In this document: piece by piece, positions 1 through 24,970 of the stretch
Layout of the letters: each line of letters starts with the position of its first letter
Position numbering within the stretch: position 1 is the first letter of the stretch
NCBI RefSeq assembly: GCF_037975245.1
Contig: NC_092579.1
Coordinates: 2,411,001 to 2,475,000, forward strand
Reading direction: 5' to 3'
Source: Apostichopus japonicus
Lineage: Eukaryota; Echinodermata; Holothuroidea; Aspidochirotida; Stichopodidae
Length of the DNA stretch: 64,000 nt
Notes under the pieces: model-generated
Told to the model about the DNA's origin: nothing
Database searches by the model: none
The model's input: the letters and a program-made list of their open reading frames with translations, nothing else
Program-made: the position numbers and the translations under genes

Positions 1-363
1 CTATTTCGCATATAATATAACACTTGGGATAATCTCTTCACTATAAATATATCTTAGCAAACTGATTATGCTCTGGCACTGCTAAAAGCATCTTTTTGTA
101 GCAGAAGAAAGTACTTTCATTGCCTTTGTACAAAACCAATGAATATAACACTAACCAGCCTTATTACCACCCTGATTACAACACACAAGTAGGTTCTAGC
201 AGTTATGCAGATTTCACTCAATTTTATTCATGAAAATATTATCCTGACCTGTTCTTCTTTTCTTTTTCTTTGAGAATGTTGATAAAATGACAAACCATGA
301 CTAGGATGCCACATGAACAAGTTGTGAGGGAGTCACAGGATCCAAGTATTGACAATGGACTCA

Positions 364-14016
<13,653 letters not shown>

Positions 14017-14828
14017 GATAAATAAATGTAGGCCAATGTAAAACTAACCGGATGGCCTGATTTCTCTACTGTCAAGTAGGTAGTAGCACACAACTATTAT
14101 CCCACCCAAAGGGTCCAAAATATTGGTATTGTGAAGTCTAACAGCCATGTTCCACGTGGAGGTAATGATGTAAACAAGATTGAGATAATAGGCTATGTAA
14201 AATTGTCGATGAAAGCCTTCAACAGTTAGAATTGAATCAATTTCAGCATAAAGAACTGGCGTTCAAATTTATCAAAAAGTGTAGGAATCAGAGAAAACGA
14301 TCGGGTTTGTAGGTCTTCCCCAGAGGAGTTACAATTCCGTATATTTATTTTCAAGTTTTAACTTTTTCTTTCAGATTTCGACAATATTCAGTCAAAATCT
14401 CGACATCATATTTTCAGGTATCTTTGAAGTTCGACTCCTTATACCAAATTCTGAACAAATTTATCGCAAATTGACCATTAACCGGGAAACTTGGCTTTAT
14501 ATCGATGTATTAAAATGTGAGGCTCCTCTTCGTTTCATCTATAAATAGTAGTTAATTTAATTAATTGAGACAATGTGGATAGATTTACAAGGAAATTTAC
14601 ACAAATCCGTAAAAGTTGTCATTGTTTATCCGAATACTGACCTTTCACGTCAAAATTCGAACCCTTTTGTGAACATTTTGAGAAAAGAATCGAAACTTGA
14701 GATGGGCCGATTGGTATGATTTTTGTTTGATCATTTGAATGCCTGGTACTCGGTTTACTAATACAGGTATCGGCGTACCACAATTCATGAATTAGAGTAG
14801 TGCACGTCCGTATGAAACGCCTCTATTC
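14017..14828. other. Upstream flank of TBCD, no gene seen
   Basis: Should contain the TBCD 5' UTR and promoter, since the initiator ATG is at 14016. The context is TATC-ATG-G. I see no clear TATA box or CpG-rich block and cannot place the transcription start. Confidence 0.4.
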
Positions 14829-15118
14829 AATAATTAGAGATATCTTCAATTTAATTCGAGATATCTGCAATTAATTTCAGATATCTCGAATTAAATTGAA
14901 GATATCTCTAATTATTTCAGATATCTACAATTCAATTTGAGATATCAGAAATTGCATTTTCGATATCTTGAATTTTATTTAAGATATCTCTCAAATTGAT
15001 TTTAAGATATCCACAAATAAATTAAAGATATCAAAAATGGAAAATTATTTAAGATATATGGAGTTGAATTGGACATATCCAAAAGAATTCGAGATATCCA
15101 AATCGAAATCGAGATATC
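14829..15118. repeat. GATATC palindrome array with a perfect 39-bp inverted repeat
   Basis: Twelve exact GATATC sites start at 14839, 14860, 14880, 14901, 14920, 14941, 14962, 14983, 15006, 15027, 15093 and 15113. Decayed versions lie at about 15053 and 15075, so the period is 19-23, mostly 20-21 bp. Spacers are AATT-rich. Within it 14829-14867 and 14878-14916 are perfect reverse complements (39 bp, 10-base loop), a strong potential hairpin or cruciform. Neither a coding region nor a known transposon to me. Confidence 0.92.
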
Positions 15119-16719
15119 CAAATTGGCATACTGAATTTGCAACTGTAGGAGGCCTTTTACAAATATTCACTTTGTGTGACCATAATTAACGTACTTCAGT
15201 GTATAATGTAAGGGCATGATGACCTTTGAACCCTGTCATTCATGACCCACTATCTTGTCCATGTCACACAGTATAGTTCTAACCATCAATCATGTGAGCA
15301 GTTAATGACGTCACTGATTCATCAATGATACGTGCACGGCTGCGTGCATGTCCTGTCGTGTTTACTTTTGTTATTAATAAACTCATGAAACCGTTAGACA
15401 AAGCTTTGCATTTTCGTTACACACCCTCTTCAACTTTTATTCAAACTTATGAATCAATTATTAAATACGATGTTGACAACCTGCAGCTGTGTTCTCACAA
15501 ACTTTCACTGTGTCAAACTGGATAGGCCCAGTTCGCTCAATTCTCTCACGGCATCCAAAGATGCTACCGTTTACTCATGATAGCCCCATTTTGTACAAAG
15601 TTCTTCCCAATATTTGTAACTTTCTCGTGCTTGCATTTAAATCGTCAGTCTTGGGTTATAGAGGGGCAATCAGGTGTTTAATACGGTAACCTTCAATACT
15701 ATACACGGTTTATTACCTGGCATGCTTCTTGAAAACGACTTAGCAGCCAGCATGGTCTCACCATTCCATACCTACGTAACGCTCATCACCCCTCCCAAAA
15801 AGGGATCCCCAAAGCATGAACCCGTATGGTACCTCTGTAGAACATGGTTCATGAGGTCGAATGGTCGATTTCTAAGATAACAAAGCACTCAACCCCACAG
15901 TGTCTCATAACCTATAACTCTGTATTTTGATTTTTTAGTTTTTTTAGTTTTGATTATGACGTCACTCGCCATGACAGACATTTATCATAAAATGCAGAGC
16001 TATTGGGCAATGAAGTCTATAAATTTCCTTTCGCGGTTTCTTCTTTCGGAGTAAATAAAAAACTTGAAATGTCGGTACATACCTGTCTGTTTCATTGGTT
16101 GGGGTGGGTGGGGGAGTGCGGTGGGAGGGGTATTACACCCATTGACACCCTGGACATTCAAACAGGCTTGCATGACCACAGGCAGACTTCATATTGCTGG
16201 TAAACCTAAATCATTTCTATGTACCCTTCCCATTCGCTTCTTTGTTCATTAAGATCCGCCATCATAACTAACTAAATCCTACTCCCTGATTACCCCTGGG
16301 ATCATTAAACCTGATATCTACATTGTGTCACATGAGCTGAACAAGAACATGTTTACAATGAGGTTATGCTTATGCTGTTTAAACTCGATGCTTTGTTTTG
16401 ATAAACTTGATTATGAGAGGTTACGTTTACTCAAGGCATTCTCCTGTCAGTAAATTGACGATAAAGCATTGTATGCAAAGAGGCATAAAGGTTAAAAGGG
16501 TAACTCTTCATAAAATAACCTAAACCTCGGCATGCAATTCATAAGAATAACTGCACAGACTAGAAAACCAGTGGGGTGTGTACCCTGCGAATGAACTTTG
16601 CGGTGTATATACGCACATACACAAAGATGTTGTTTAAACTGGCCACTGTCGAATAATAGGACTTTAAGCAACTCCCTGGATAGAAGCATGAGATCAGTTA
16701 TTCTCTCGAGGGGCAATGG
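15119..16719. other. Intergenic, no gene recognised
   Basis: Small open frames of 62-74 codons exist (for example 15325-15880) but show no family motif, splice framework or composition shift. Treated as non-coding. Confidence 0.5.
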
Positions 16720-16721
16720 AA

Positions 16722-16990
16722 GGTTGTAGAGGGGGGAGGGGAAGGGGGAGGGAGGGGGTGAGGGGAGGGGAGGGAGGGGAGGGAGGGGAGGGAGGGGAGG
16801 GAGGGGAGGGAGGGGAGGGAGGGGAGGGAGGGGAGGGAGGGGAGGGAGGGGAGGGAGGGGGTGAGGGGAGGGAGGGGAGGGAGGGGAGGGAGGGGAGGGA
16901 GGGGAGGGAGGGGAGGGAGGGGAGGGAGGGGAGGGAGGGGAGGGAGGGGAGGGAGGGGAGGGAGGGGAGGGAGGGGAGGGGAGGGGAAGG
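16722..16990 (+). repeat. (GGGGAGGGA)n minisatellite, purine-only strand
   Basis: About 265 bp of a 9-bp unit, GGGGAGGGA, roughly 25 or more copies, with two GGTGAGG interruptions near 16757 and 16860. The plus strand is almost wholly G/A and the minus strand C/T. Long open frames here, of Pro-Ser-Leu or Gly-Arg-Glu repeats, are artefacts of the 9-bp period. G-quadruplex or triplex (H-DNA) forming potential. Confidence 0.95.
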
Positions 16991-17389
16991 CCACTCTACC
17001 TCCATCCTCAGTCGGGGGAGAAACTTTCATTTACCAGGGATTATTTTTGGAGTAAGGGTTGGACTACTCCTCTGGGCACAAAACGTCCTTACCCGCTGGT
17101 CCAGGGGTTTGAAGGTGTTCACCTCATTTTCACTCTAACACGAAAATTCAAAAGTATTTGTAGCACAACTTGCCTTATAAACATAATTATTGACCAAATT
17201 TATAGTGTTAAATCATGCCTCATGATGCGTTATTTGGCATTTAAATGTCTATTTAACCTCCACATGGGAGAAAGCCTCAACGACCCCAGGGTTACCCCCT
17301 TCCTCTCTTGATAAATCCTGGTTCTGCTACTGACCCTTCCATAAAGGGTCATGCCTCTACCTAAATCAGTTGAGGGAAGTTAGAATTTG

Positions 17390-17452
17390 ACACTCCCCTC
17401 CCCCACCCATCCCCCACCCATCGCCCCCCCCCCCCCCACACACACACACCTT
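17390..17452. repeat. C-rich/(CA)n low-complexity tract
   Basis: CCCCCACCCAT units, then a run of 14 C at 17424-17437, then (AC)n. No gene nearby. Confidence 0.85.
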
Positions 17453-19700
17453 TGGAATCCTGTGCACGAGGTTTAAAGCACGATGCAGTTATATCCACTA
17501 TCGGGAAGGGTCATGTTATGGACAAAATGAGTTTGAGAGAAAATTCTTTGCACATTCCCATCAGCAAGTACATAGTTCTAACAAGCATTCCATCGTTTTC
17601 ATGAATAGTTATAGGCTTACAAAGGTCCTCCCCTTACCCTTCCCCCCTTTCTAAATAATCATCACCAGTCTGTGATAAAAAATAACGTTTCTATACAGTG
17701 CAGAAGTTCCAACTGTTAAGAAAAACAATACAGGCGAAGCGAGTTCATTTTTTCTTTTTTTATACTTCAGCCACCGTTGCTTCAAATGGAAGTTCCCTTG
17801 TCGTACTTTGTTGTTATTTAATTTTATTTACGTTAATGAAGGTGTTAATTACTAGATTGAAATTAATCGAATGAGCACACCATGTGACCCAATCAGCATA
17901 ATTGTGGTAATGAAGATTTTTTCCGACCCTATAGCATTCCAGGTTATAGTGTAGGCGATCATACATCGCCACCATTGGCTAATTCAGTATGTATGTGTGC
18001 AGCTGTCATCCGCGGGTAGGATTTGGTAATCATGATTGTTTCCGTAACTGATTATTCAATTAACTTGATGAATTACTAAATTATTCACTTTACTTTGAAA
18101 CTGAACAAAATTCACTATGGAGCTCATGATATTTTATGGTATAACTTACATGCTTAATGTGTTTTCTACTTTTTCATTTTATTGGTAAGGTGGAAGGGGT
18201 TGGGGTGGGTGTGGGGGAAGGGGTAAATAAAATAGTGAATATTATTTGATAGTAAAATCTTGGATAGCAAAGGAGAAAAGCAAAAGAGTTGCCAAGTGAC
18301 CAGCCAAACAAAAACAAAACAAAACTTTTTCAGAGTAAGAGAGCTCGACGTTTCGATCCTACCTGGATGATCTGACTGATTGAAACGAAATTAGTCAATC
18401 TTTGAAAATAAAGGGTGTCATTTTGAATGATATGCCACATTCTTCGATACAGTGAATAATATTAGTACTGGAGGTTGATGTCTTTTTTTGTGTGGCGAAA
18501 AACAATATATGCATCTTCCTCACGTCCATTCCTCTCCCATTGGCTGTTACCTCTCCTCTGGTGACGTCCGCCACAGTGGGGCAGTGGGGTCGAGAGATCT
18601 GCTGTTCGGGCCCCTGGGGAAGTTATATAGCAATGAGCCAACTTCTTGAAGTCTTCAGTTTTCCTTCAGTATGTTATAAAAAGGAACAAAAATTGTTATT
18701 TATACCGTATTTTCGCATCCCTAATTGACCCGGGCTTGAGCTGTAGCCCTCCCTCTAATACGCGTATAAATTCCAATTAATACGCGGATATATTATGCAG
18801 TGTTTGTCCCACATGGCTTGCCATAACCGTGACATTATCTTCCCGTTATAATACTTTTTAGGGGTGGGGATATTTGGGTAGGATGGGCGCGGGGAAGGGA
18901 AGGATAGTGTGTCCTTTATAAAGATTTAAACTCTTCCTTCAAATTTATTTTAAATATAAGTGAATACTTGATATTTGCTATTCAATATATAACTCTTGGC
19001 ACCTGTCACTCATGTGATTTCGTTCCTAACAACAATTAAAGAAACATATGAGAAATATAACAACAACAAAATAACGTGAAAGTCTGGAGGCAATGAGCGT
19101 CACCTAGAGAATCTCAGGTTGGCAAAATGTCAAAAGAAGATTATAGACAACGATATAGATTTACGGCTACTATAGTAAGCTAGATCGAGGCAGTGTGCCA
19201 ACGTCGCGCTTGTTCCCCAAAATAAACACAGGAAGACTGCTATTATTGAGCAACAATCGGGTAAATGCGTGGTAAGACAATGGACAATGGTGAACTCTAT
19301 GCACAGAATGGAGAAGGGGGGGGGGGGGGGTATATTAACGAATATAAATCATTGTTCATATCGTTATACAGAAATAAAGGAGACGTTATATATGATTTAA
19401 AGGATTCGTTACCTCCAGCAAACTGTTTTCCTTTCAGTTTCTTGTCCTGGGGGGGGGGGGGTGGGGATATGATAAGACAACGACACCGACCTGTGACCCG
19501 TCACGTTGCCATTATCACAGTCACTCACCCCTGAGTTTGGTTTAAAGAAACATCTAAAAAATCATAAAGTGAAGCCTGTCGGTATGATACTTTACGTATT
19601 AAGATATAAATAGGAAATGTTGTGTCTTCATATGGTGACCTTTGAATGACCTTTGACGGAAACATGGATTAAAAAACGTGCTGTTCTATAATTGCGAAAC
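17453..19700. other. Intergenic, no gene recognised
   Basis: Only poly-G runs (15 G at 19316-19330; 13 G at 19449-19461), short C- or G-rich tracts and the decayed foldback relative at about 18.35 kb were recognised. Confidence 0.45.
18325..18415. repeat. Diverged foldback relative
   Basis: Contains CTCGACGTTTCGATCCTACC followed by GGATGATCTGACTGATTGAA and a partial reverse complement, GTCAATCTTTGAAAAT. Similar order to the 2600-2722 element but more decayed. Confidence 0.4.
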
Positions 19701-19815
19701 AGTAGTGTACTGACAAGATACAGCATTTCCAGTGCACAACAGTAGCGTTCTGACAAGATACGGCATTGCCAGTGGATGCACCACATGTAGTGTACTGACA
19801 AGATACGGCATCGCC
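19701..19815 (+). repeat. Three imperfect ~34-bp direct repeats
   Basis: Copies at 19701-19734, 19741-19774 and 19788-19815 share TGACAAGATACRGCATYSCC. Spacing is 40 then about 47 bp. Function unknown; immediately precedes the SINE region. Confidence 0.8.
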
Positions 19816-19972
19816 GACAGAGTGGATAGGCGTCCCTGCTCAACCACCTTGCCCCCAACCCCCACCCAACCATTATGAAGATATTCATTACCTGCAAAGC
19901 TAAAATGCTTAAAATCAACTACATAAATTAACGATGGTAAACACTGTAACATTGAAAAGACAGTCTATATAG

Positions 19973-20262
19973 GGCGGAGTGTATAGCCTAGTGGTTAACA
20001 CCTAGTGGTTAACACAAGGCGGAGTGTATAGCCTAGTGGTTAACACCGGCGTCTCCCAGTCATGAGATCCCCGGTTCGATTCCCCGCCGACAGCAAGGTG
20101 TGTCGTCTGGCAAGGGTGTTGTTCAATAACAACTTCCCGACATGGACGTTAAATGGATGTGTGCCGAGAGATTGGCTTCGGTCAGCTTGCGAGTCTATAA
20201 GCCTCCATGGCTTCTTTCGCGAGTTCCTGCTTGCAGGAAGATCACATATACATACATACATA
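19973..20262 (+). mobile_element. tRNA-derived SINE with a duplicated 5' head
   Basis: The tRNA-like head is at 20018-20089. It has an A-box-like TAGCCTAGTGG, a B box GGTTCGATTCC (about 20073-20083), and 5' GGCGGAG that can still pair with CCCCGCC at the 3' end, a residual acceptor stem. A truncated extra head (19973-20014) repeats GGCGGAGTGTATAGCCTAGT upstream. The tRNA-unrelated body runs to a (CATA)n tail at about 20246-20262. Non-autonomous, presumably moved by a LINE reverse transcriptase not in this window. Not annotated as a functional tRNA because of the long attached body and the repeat tail. Confidence 0.8.
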
Positions 20263-20750
20263 TATTTGCACATGCGCTTCGCACAATAGTGCGAACTTTC
20301 TGTTCTGGTTTGCGATGTGGAGGTCAATGAATTGTTGTACGTTACCTTTGCGATACTACCATAACCGAAAGCATATATAAGGATAACATGATCGCATGCA
20401 GGGACATGACGGGAGACAGATAGAGAATATTGGTGTAGTTTTTGGTACCCCGATAAAGACGACACAGACCCCCCCCCCCCCCTCCAACCATCAATATTGG
20501 TCATTGTGATACATTTTACTGTAAATGAACTTCATCAAACATAGCTAAGAAAAATCTTATTCCATTCGGGAGATATCACAGAATTAATGTTCTTCACATA
20601 TAAGGCTGAAGACTTGATCAAGTCTAAAATATGACATCATCGAGCCACATAATAGTGCCTCATGTTTTGAAAGTTTTGCTTCATTTATGACAATGTTGAT
20701 TTTCTTTAATGAAGATGGGTTTGCAAATGTCGAATCTAAAGTATTGAACC
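20263..20750. other. Intergenic, no gene recognised
   Basis: Contains a 14-C run (20469-20482). A minus-strand open frame across the SINE (20040-20504) is a read-through of the repeat and has no recognisable domain. Confidence 0.45.
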
Positions 20751-21179
20751 CCTTAAAGCAGTGGTTCCCTAACTGGGATGCATGAACCCCCAGGGGGTGC
20801 GTGAGTCCATCCCAGGGGGTTCATGAGACGTTTCTGAAAGTCAAAACTATAGTACTTTTTGTTGAATTAAAATCTGATATATCATATAATTTAGTAATGT
20901 ACAAAAGTCGTATCTATCGACCAACTCTTTTCGCGTTCCATACGCATATGTTACCATAGTAGTACCGAACCGTGCATGTGATAAATAACTGAATTATGAA
21001 ATATTTGTTCATCTCTTGTTTTTTTTCATTACAATATTACACTATGGACTTGATCTTTTACGAAGCACTGTTATTCGTATTATAGTATAATGAAAAGTTG
21101 AGGGTTCGTGGACCACTCTGACATCCACAGGGGGTTCGTGGGGGGGGGGGGATAACGTTAGGGAAACCCTGCCTTAAAG
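20751..21179 (+). mobile_element. hAT-like non-autonomous DNA transposon with 8-bp TSDs
   Basis: The element is 20759-21171 (413 bp). Flanking direct repeats CCTTAAAG at 20751-20758 and 21172-21179 are identical 8-mers, the target-site size of the hAT superfamily. Termini: left CAGTGGTTCCCTAAC, right (reverse complement) CAGGGTTTCCCTAAC, 13 of 15 identical. Subterminal GGGGGTTCRTGR motifs recur near both ends. There is no transposase frame, so it is a MITE-type passenger mobilised in trans. A 12-G run sits at 21140-21151. Orientation assigned arbitrarily. Confidence 0.9.
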
Positions 21180-22556
21180 GCATGACCTAATGATGGCACC
21201 ATAGTAACAAAAGTCAACACCGTTAACATTCTACCTGAAAATAGAAAAAAAAGTAAAAGGTTCGGATTCTAGTGGGACTATGACATCACAGATTTACTAA
21301 ATGACAGTTCCCGTGACACGACTTTTAAAGTAGGACATCTCCCAATGGAATAAGATTTGTCTAAGCTGATTGGAGGTTGGGCGGGGGTCTTCAAAATGGT
21401 CTCTGTCACATAGCCATTGATGATGGTGGTGGATTTAGGTTTCCTCTAAATTTCATTTTAGTGTTTATAACCTTACCTTGGGTACACTAGTCCTTTTGTG
21501 ACAAAGTACGTGTTAATCCATAATCCAACATCTTCTAACCTGATAAACATATATCGCCTAACGCGAACTGCGCGTGTATTAATAATCAAGTATCTATAAA
21601 AAAAAAATGAAATAAAAATCGCTACATTCGACTTCATTTGTTAATCAAAATCAAACAAAAGTGAAAGAAAAAATATTGACGTACATTTCCTATTATTTTA
21701 CAAACAACATCAACTATTATTCACCCTAACATTGCACCATTTTGGTCTAAGAAGTCCAATTACAACAATATTCCACGTTTTCTTGCCAAAAGAACTTTAA
21801 ATAAAATCGAGTTATTATAAGAGATTCCAATTTATACCCTCTGTATCCATTTTTATGGTATAGTTTACGAAAAAGTTAATCAGATGAAAACTTCAGATCG
21901 GAAATTCACAAATATATCCAACGAATTATTCCTTATGTACGAAGAAAAAAAACTTGAGTTTACTCAATTATTTGCACCGTGATGACGGGATTTTCCGTCA
22001 AATGTCATGAAATAATACCCAAAATCAACTCAAAACGCTGATTTGATATCAAAAGTTCAAAACATATATACATATACGGTTATTACTCCCTGTAGATGTT
22101 ACAATTGACCACCGTCGGTTACACGGGATCCCTACAGATTCCTACAGATTAACTATCCTGATCATTACCGACATGAGCAGACCCCCACGTAGTTATACCT
22201 TCTGTCGGGTCACCACCCACACCGCTCCCATGAATGAAGTGAATTATGCTGCTTTGACACAATCAAATAATCTCGCATTATTTTGGGAAATCCCGAAAGA
22301 TAAAGTGATAAGGAAGTGAAAGAGATTTATAAAGTGACCAATACAATTCAGAGCAGTACAGGTTGGCGGTGGGTGGGATGGGTGGAGGAGGGAGCGGGGA
22401 GGGCGCCATATAGGAAGATTTTAGTGCGTTATTAATTCAGTTGTACTGCAGCACCAGTTTGTACAACATGCATCTATGCAAAATCTATGCAAAATAGTGT
22501 ACACCTCCCCCCCCCCCCCCTGCCAGTATGGCAAGCCGTTTTAACATTACCTCGCA
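21180..22556. other. Intergenic, no gene recognised
   Basis: AT-rich, with a 14-C run at 22507-22520. No coding exon, RNA gene or repeat family recognised. Confidence 0.45.
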
Positions 22557-22796
22557 ATTCCACTTAAGTGGAATACAATTCACTTAAGGAATTGCCTCCA
22601 CGTTAGTGGAATACATTCACTTAAGGAATTGCCTCCACGTTAGTGGAAAACATTCACTTAAGGGAAATTGTATTTTAATCAGAGTAATATAGCCTACCTA
22701 TTTTACTTAAGTGAATACAATTCCACTTAAGTAAAATACAATTCAACTCAAGTGAAACACAATTCCACTTAAGTGAAATGCTATTCCACTTAAGTT
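22557..22796. repeat. CTTAAG palindrome array
   Basis: Exact CTTAAG sites start at 22563, 22583, 22620, 22657, 22706, 22726, 22768 and 22789. Decayed cores sit at 22601 and 22639 (CGTTAG) and 22747 (CTCAAG). Most are embedded in AATTCCACTTAAGTGAA-type palindromes spaced 18-21 bp. The left part is a 37-bp direct repeat (22590-22626, 22627-22663); the right part is a 21-bp repeat. Same architecture as the GATATC array at 14.8 kb but a different core. Confidence 0.9.
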
Positions 22797-23590
22797 AAAG
22801 GCATTGAAGACTCGCCCCAAACCGCATGCGGCCAGCTGAAAAAGTTAACTTTCTGTTGCTTGCAAGTGACGTTTTGTTCGTGTCGCTACAAAATGCAGAC
22901 AGTAATGAAACTTGATACCTTGTTATCTTTAGCTGGACCTGAGATATCCAACGCTGTTCGCTTGTACACTGTGCTGTGCGTATTGACCGCAGCTGTATGT
23001 ACTGACTCCATGTACACTATTGTCTAATTACCGCCGGTAGCAAGCTGTGTGTATTTTCTGGGATCGATAGTGGTGTCTAACACTTCTGTTACACCTCATT
23101 CGAAACTAGGTCAGATTACCGGCATTAGACGTTTCTTTTTGCGCGAGTCTTCACACCCTTTAAGCCGTATGCCCGTCCTGGCGTTTATCGGTGGATATTC
23201 TAAACTATCATCATGTTTGACATCAGGTTAAGATTGACGGCTGGATAATTTCGTTTCACAAATATCAATGGCCTTAAGCATTCGCACTACCAGCAGTGTC
23301 ATATCCCCTGCATCTATCTGAAGTCACACTGTAACCAGAAGTACCACCTTTAAAAGGTCATCAGTTTGAACCCCACGTACAATTTGCTAAAACTTGCTAG
23401 AAATTTTTAAACGTTATTTCCTAAAGTTAGTCCTTAACAGACTGACAGTATGAGTACAACAGCATGAGTAAGAGTACAATAGACTTCACCTTACTATAAG
23501 TAGGAGTATAGTATACGGGGCACTAATTAATCCCATTTAAGGATATGCAATTCTGCACTAGGTAGTATGATACTATTCAACTGGGCCTCG
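22797..23590. other. Intergenic, no gene recognised
   Basis: No supported exon. From about 23447 GAGTA-rich words foreshadow the minisatellite that follows. Confidence 0.4.
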
Positions 23591-24970
23591 AGTACAAATA
23601 CGAGTACGAATCCACAAGGCCGAGTGTGAGTAGAGGTAACTATATATGATAGAATACGAGTATGAGTACAGGTGACTATACTGGAATACTAGTATGAGTA
23701 CAGGTGACTATACTGGAATACTAGTATGAGTAGAGGTAACTATATATGATAGAATACGAGTATGAGTACAGGTGACTATACTGGAATACTAGTAAGAGTA
23801 CAGGTGACTATACTGGAATACTAGTATGAGTAGAGGTAACTATATATGATAGAATACGAGTATGAGTACAGGTGACTATACTGGAATACTAGTAAGAGTA
23901 CAGGTGACTATACTGGAATACTACTATGAGTAGAGGTGACTATACTGGAATACGAGTATGAGTACAGGTGACTATACTGGAATACTAGTATGAGTGCAGG
24001 TGACTATACTGGAATACTAGTATGAGTAGAGGTAACTATATATGATAGAATACGAGTATGAGTACAGGTGACTATACTGGAATACTAGTAAGAGTACAGG
24101 TGACTATACTGGAATACTAGTATGAGTAGAGTTAACTATATATGATAGAATACGAGTATGAGTACAGGTGACTATACTGGAATACTAGTAAGAGTACAGG
24201 TGACTATACTGGAATACTAGTATGAGTAGAGGTAACTATATATGATAGAATACGAGTATGAGTACAGGTGACTATACTGGAATACTAGTAAGAGTACAGG
24301 TGACTATACTGGAATACTACTATGAGTAGAGGTGACTATACTGGAATACGAGTATGAGTACAGGTGACTATACTAGAATACTTGTATGAGCACAGGTGAC
24401 TATGCTAGAATACTAGTATGAGTACAGGTGACTATGCTAGAATACGAGGGTGGGTACAGGTGACTATGCCATAATACGAGTGTGAGTACAGATGACTATA
24501 CTAGAATACGAGTATGAGTACAGGTGACTATGCTAGAAGACGAGTGTGAGTACAGGTGACTATGCTAGAAAACGAGTGTGAGTACAGGTGACTATACTAG
24601 AATACTAGTATGAGTACAGGTCACTATGCTGGAACACTAGTATGAGTACAGGTGACTATATTAGAATACTAGTATGAGTACAGGTAACTATGCTAGAATT
24701 CTAGTGTGAGTACAGGTGACTATACTGGAATACGAGTATGAGTACAGGTGACTATGCTAGAATACGAGTATGAGTACAGGTGAATATGCTAGAATACGAG
24801 TGTGAGTACAGGTGACTATGCTGGAATACTAGTATGAGTACAGGTGACTATGCTACAATACGAGGATGAGTATACAGGTGACTATGCAAGAATATTAGTA
24901 TTAGTACAGGTGACTATGCTAGAATACGAGTATGAGTACAGGTGACTATGCTGGAATATGGGTACTGATA
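23591..24970 (+). repeat. 32-bp minisatellite with 100-bp higher-order repeat, ~42 units
   Basis: The basic 32-bp unit begins GAGTACAGGTGACTATACTG and ends AATACTAGTAT. In the left half two 32-bp units plus one 36-bp variant (with GGTAACTATATATGATAG) form a 100-bp higher-order unit. The variant recurs at 23631, 23731, 23831, 24027, 24127 and 24227; the 196-bp gap is one 36-bp unit replaced by a 32-bp one. The right half (from about 24350) is a simpler, more diverged 32-bp array with ACTATGCTAGAATACGAG variants. Non-coding. Confidence 0.96.

Noticed and set aside
16694-17138. Several 60-140-codon open frames (Pro/Ser/Leu, Gly/Arg/Glu repeats)
   Set aside because: Entirely produced by the 9-bp GGGGAGGGA tandem repeat, which stays open in all frames.
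20018-20089. Functional tRNA gene
   Set aside because: A and B boxes are present but the unit is fused to a SINE body and repeat tail, and the cloverleaf anticodon arm is not convincing.
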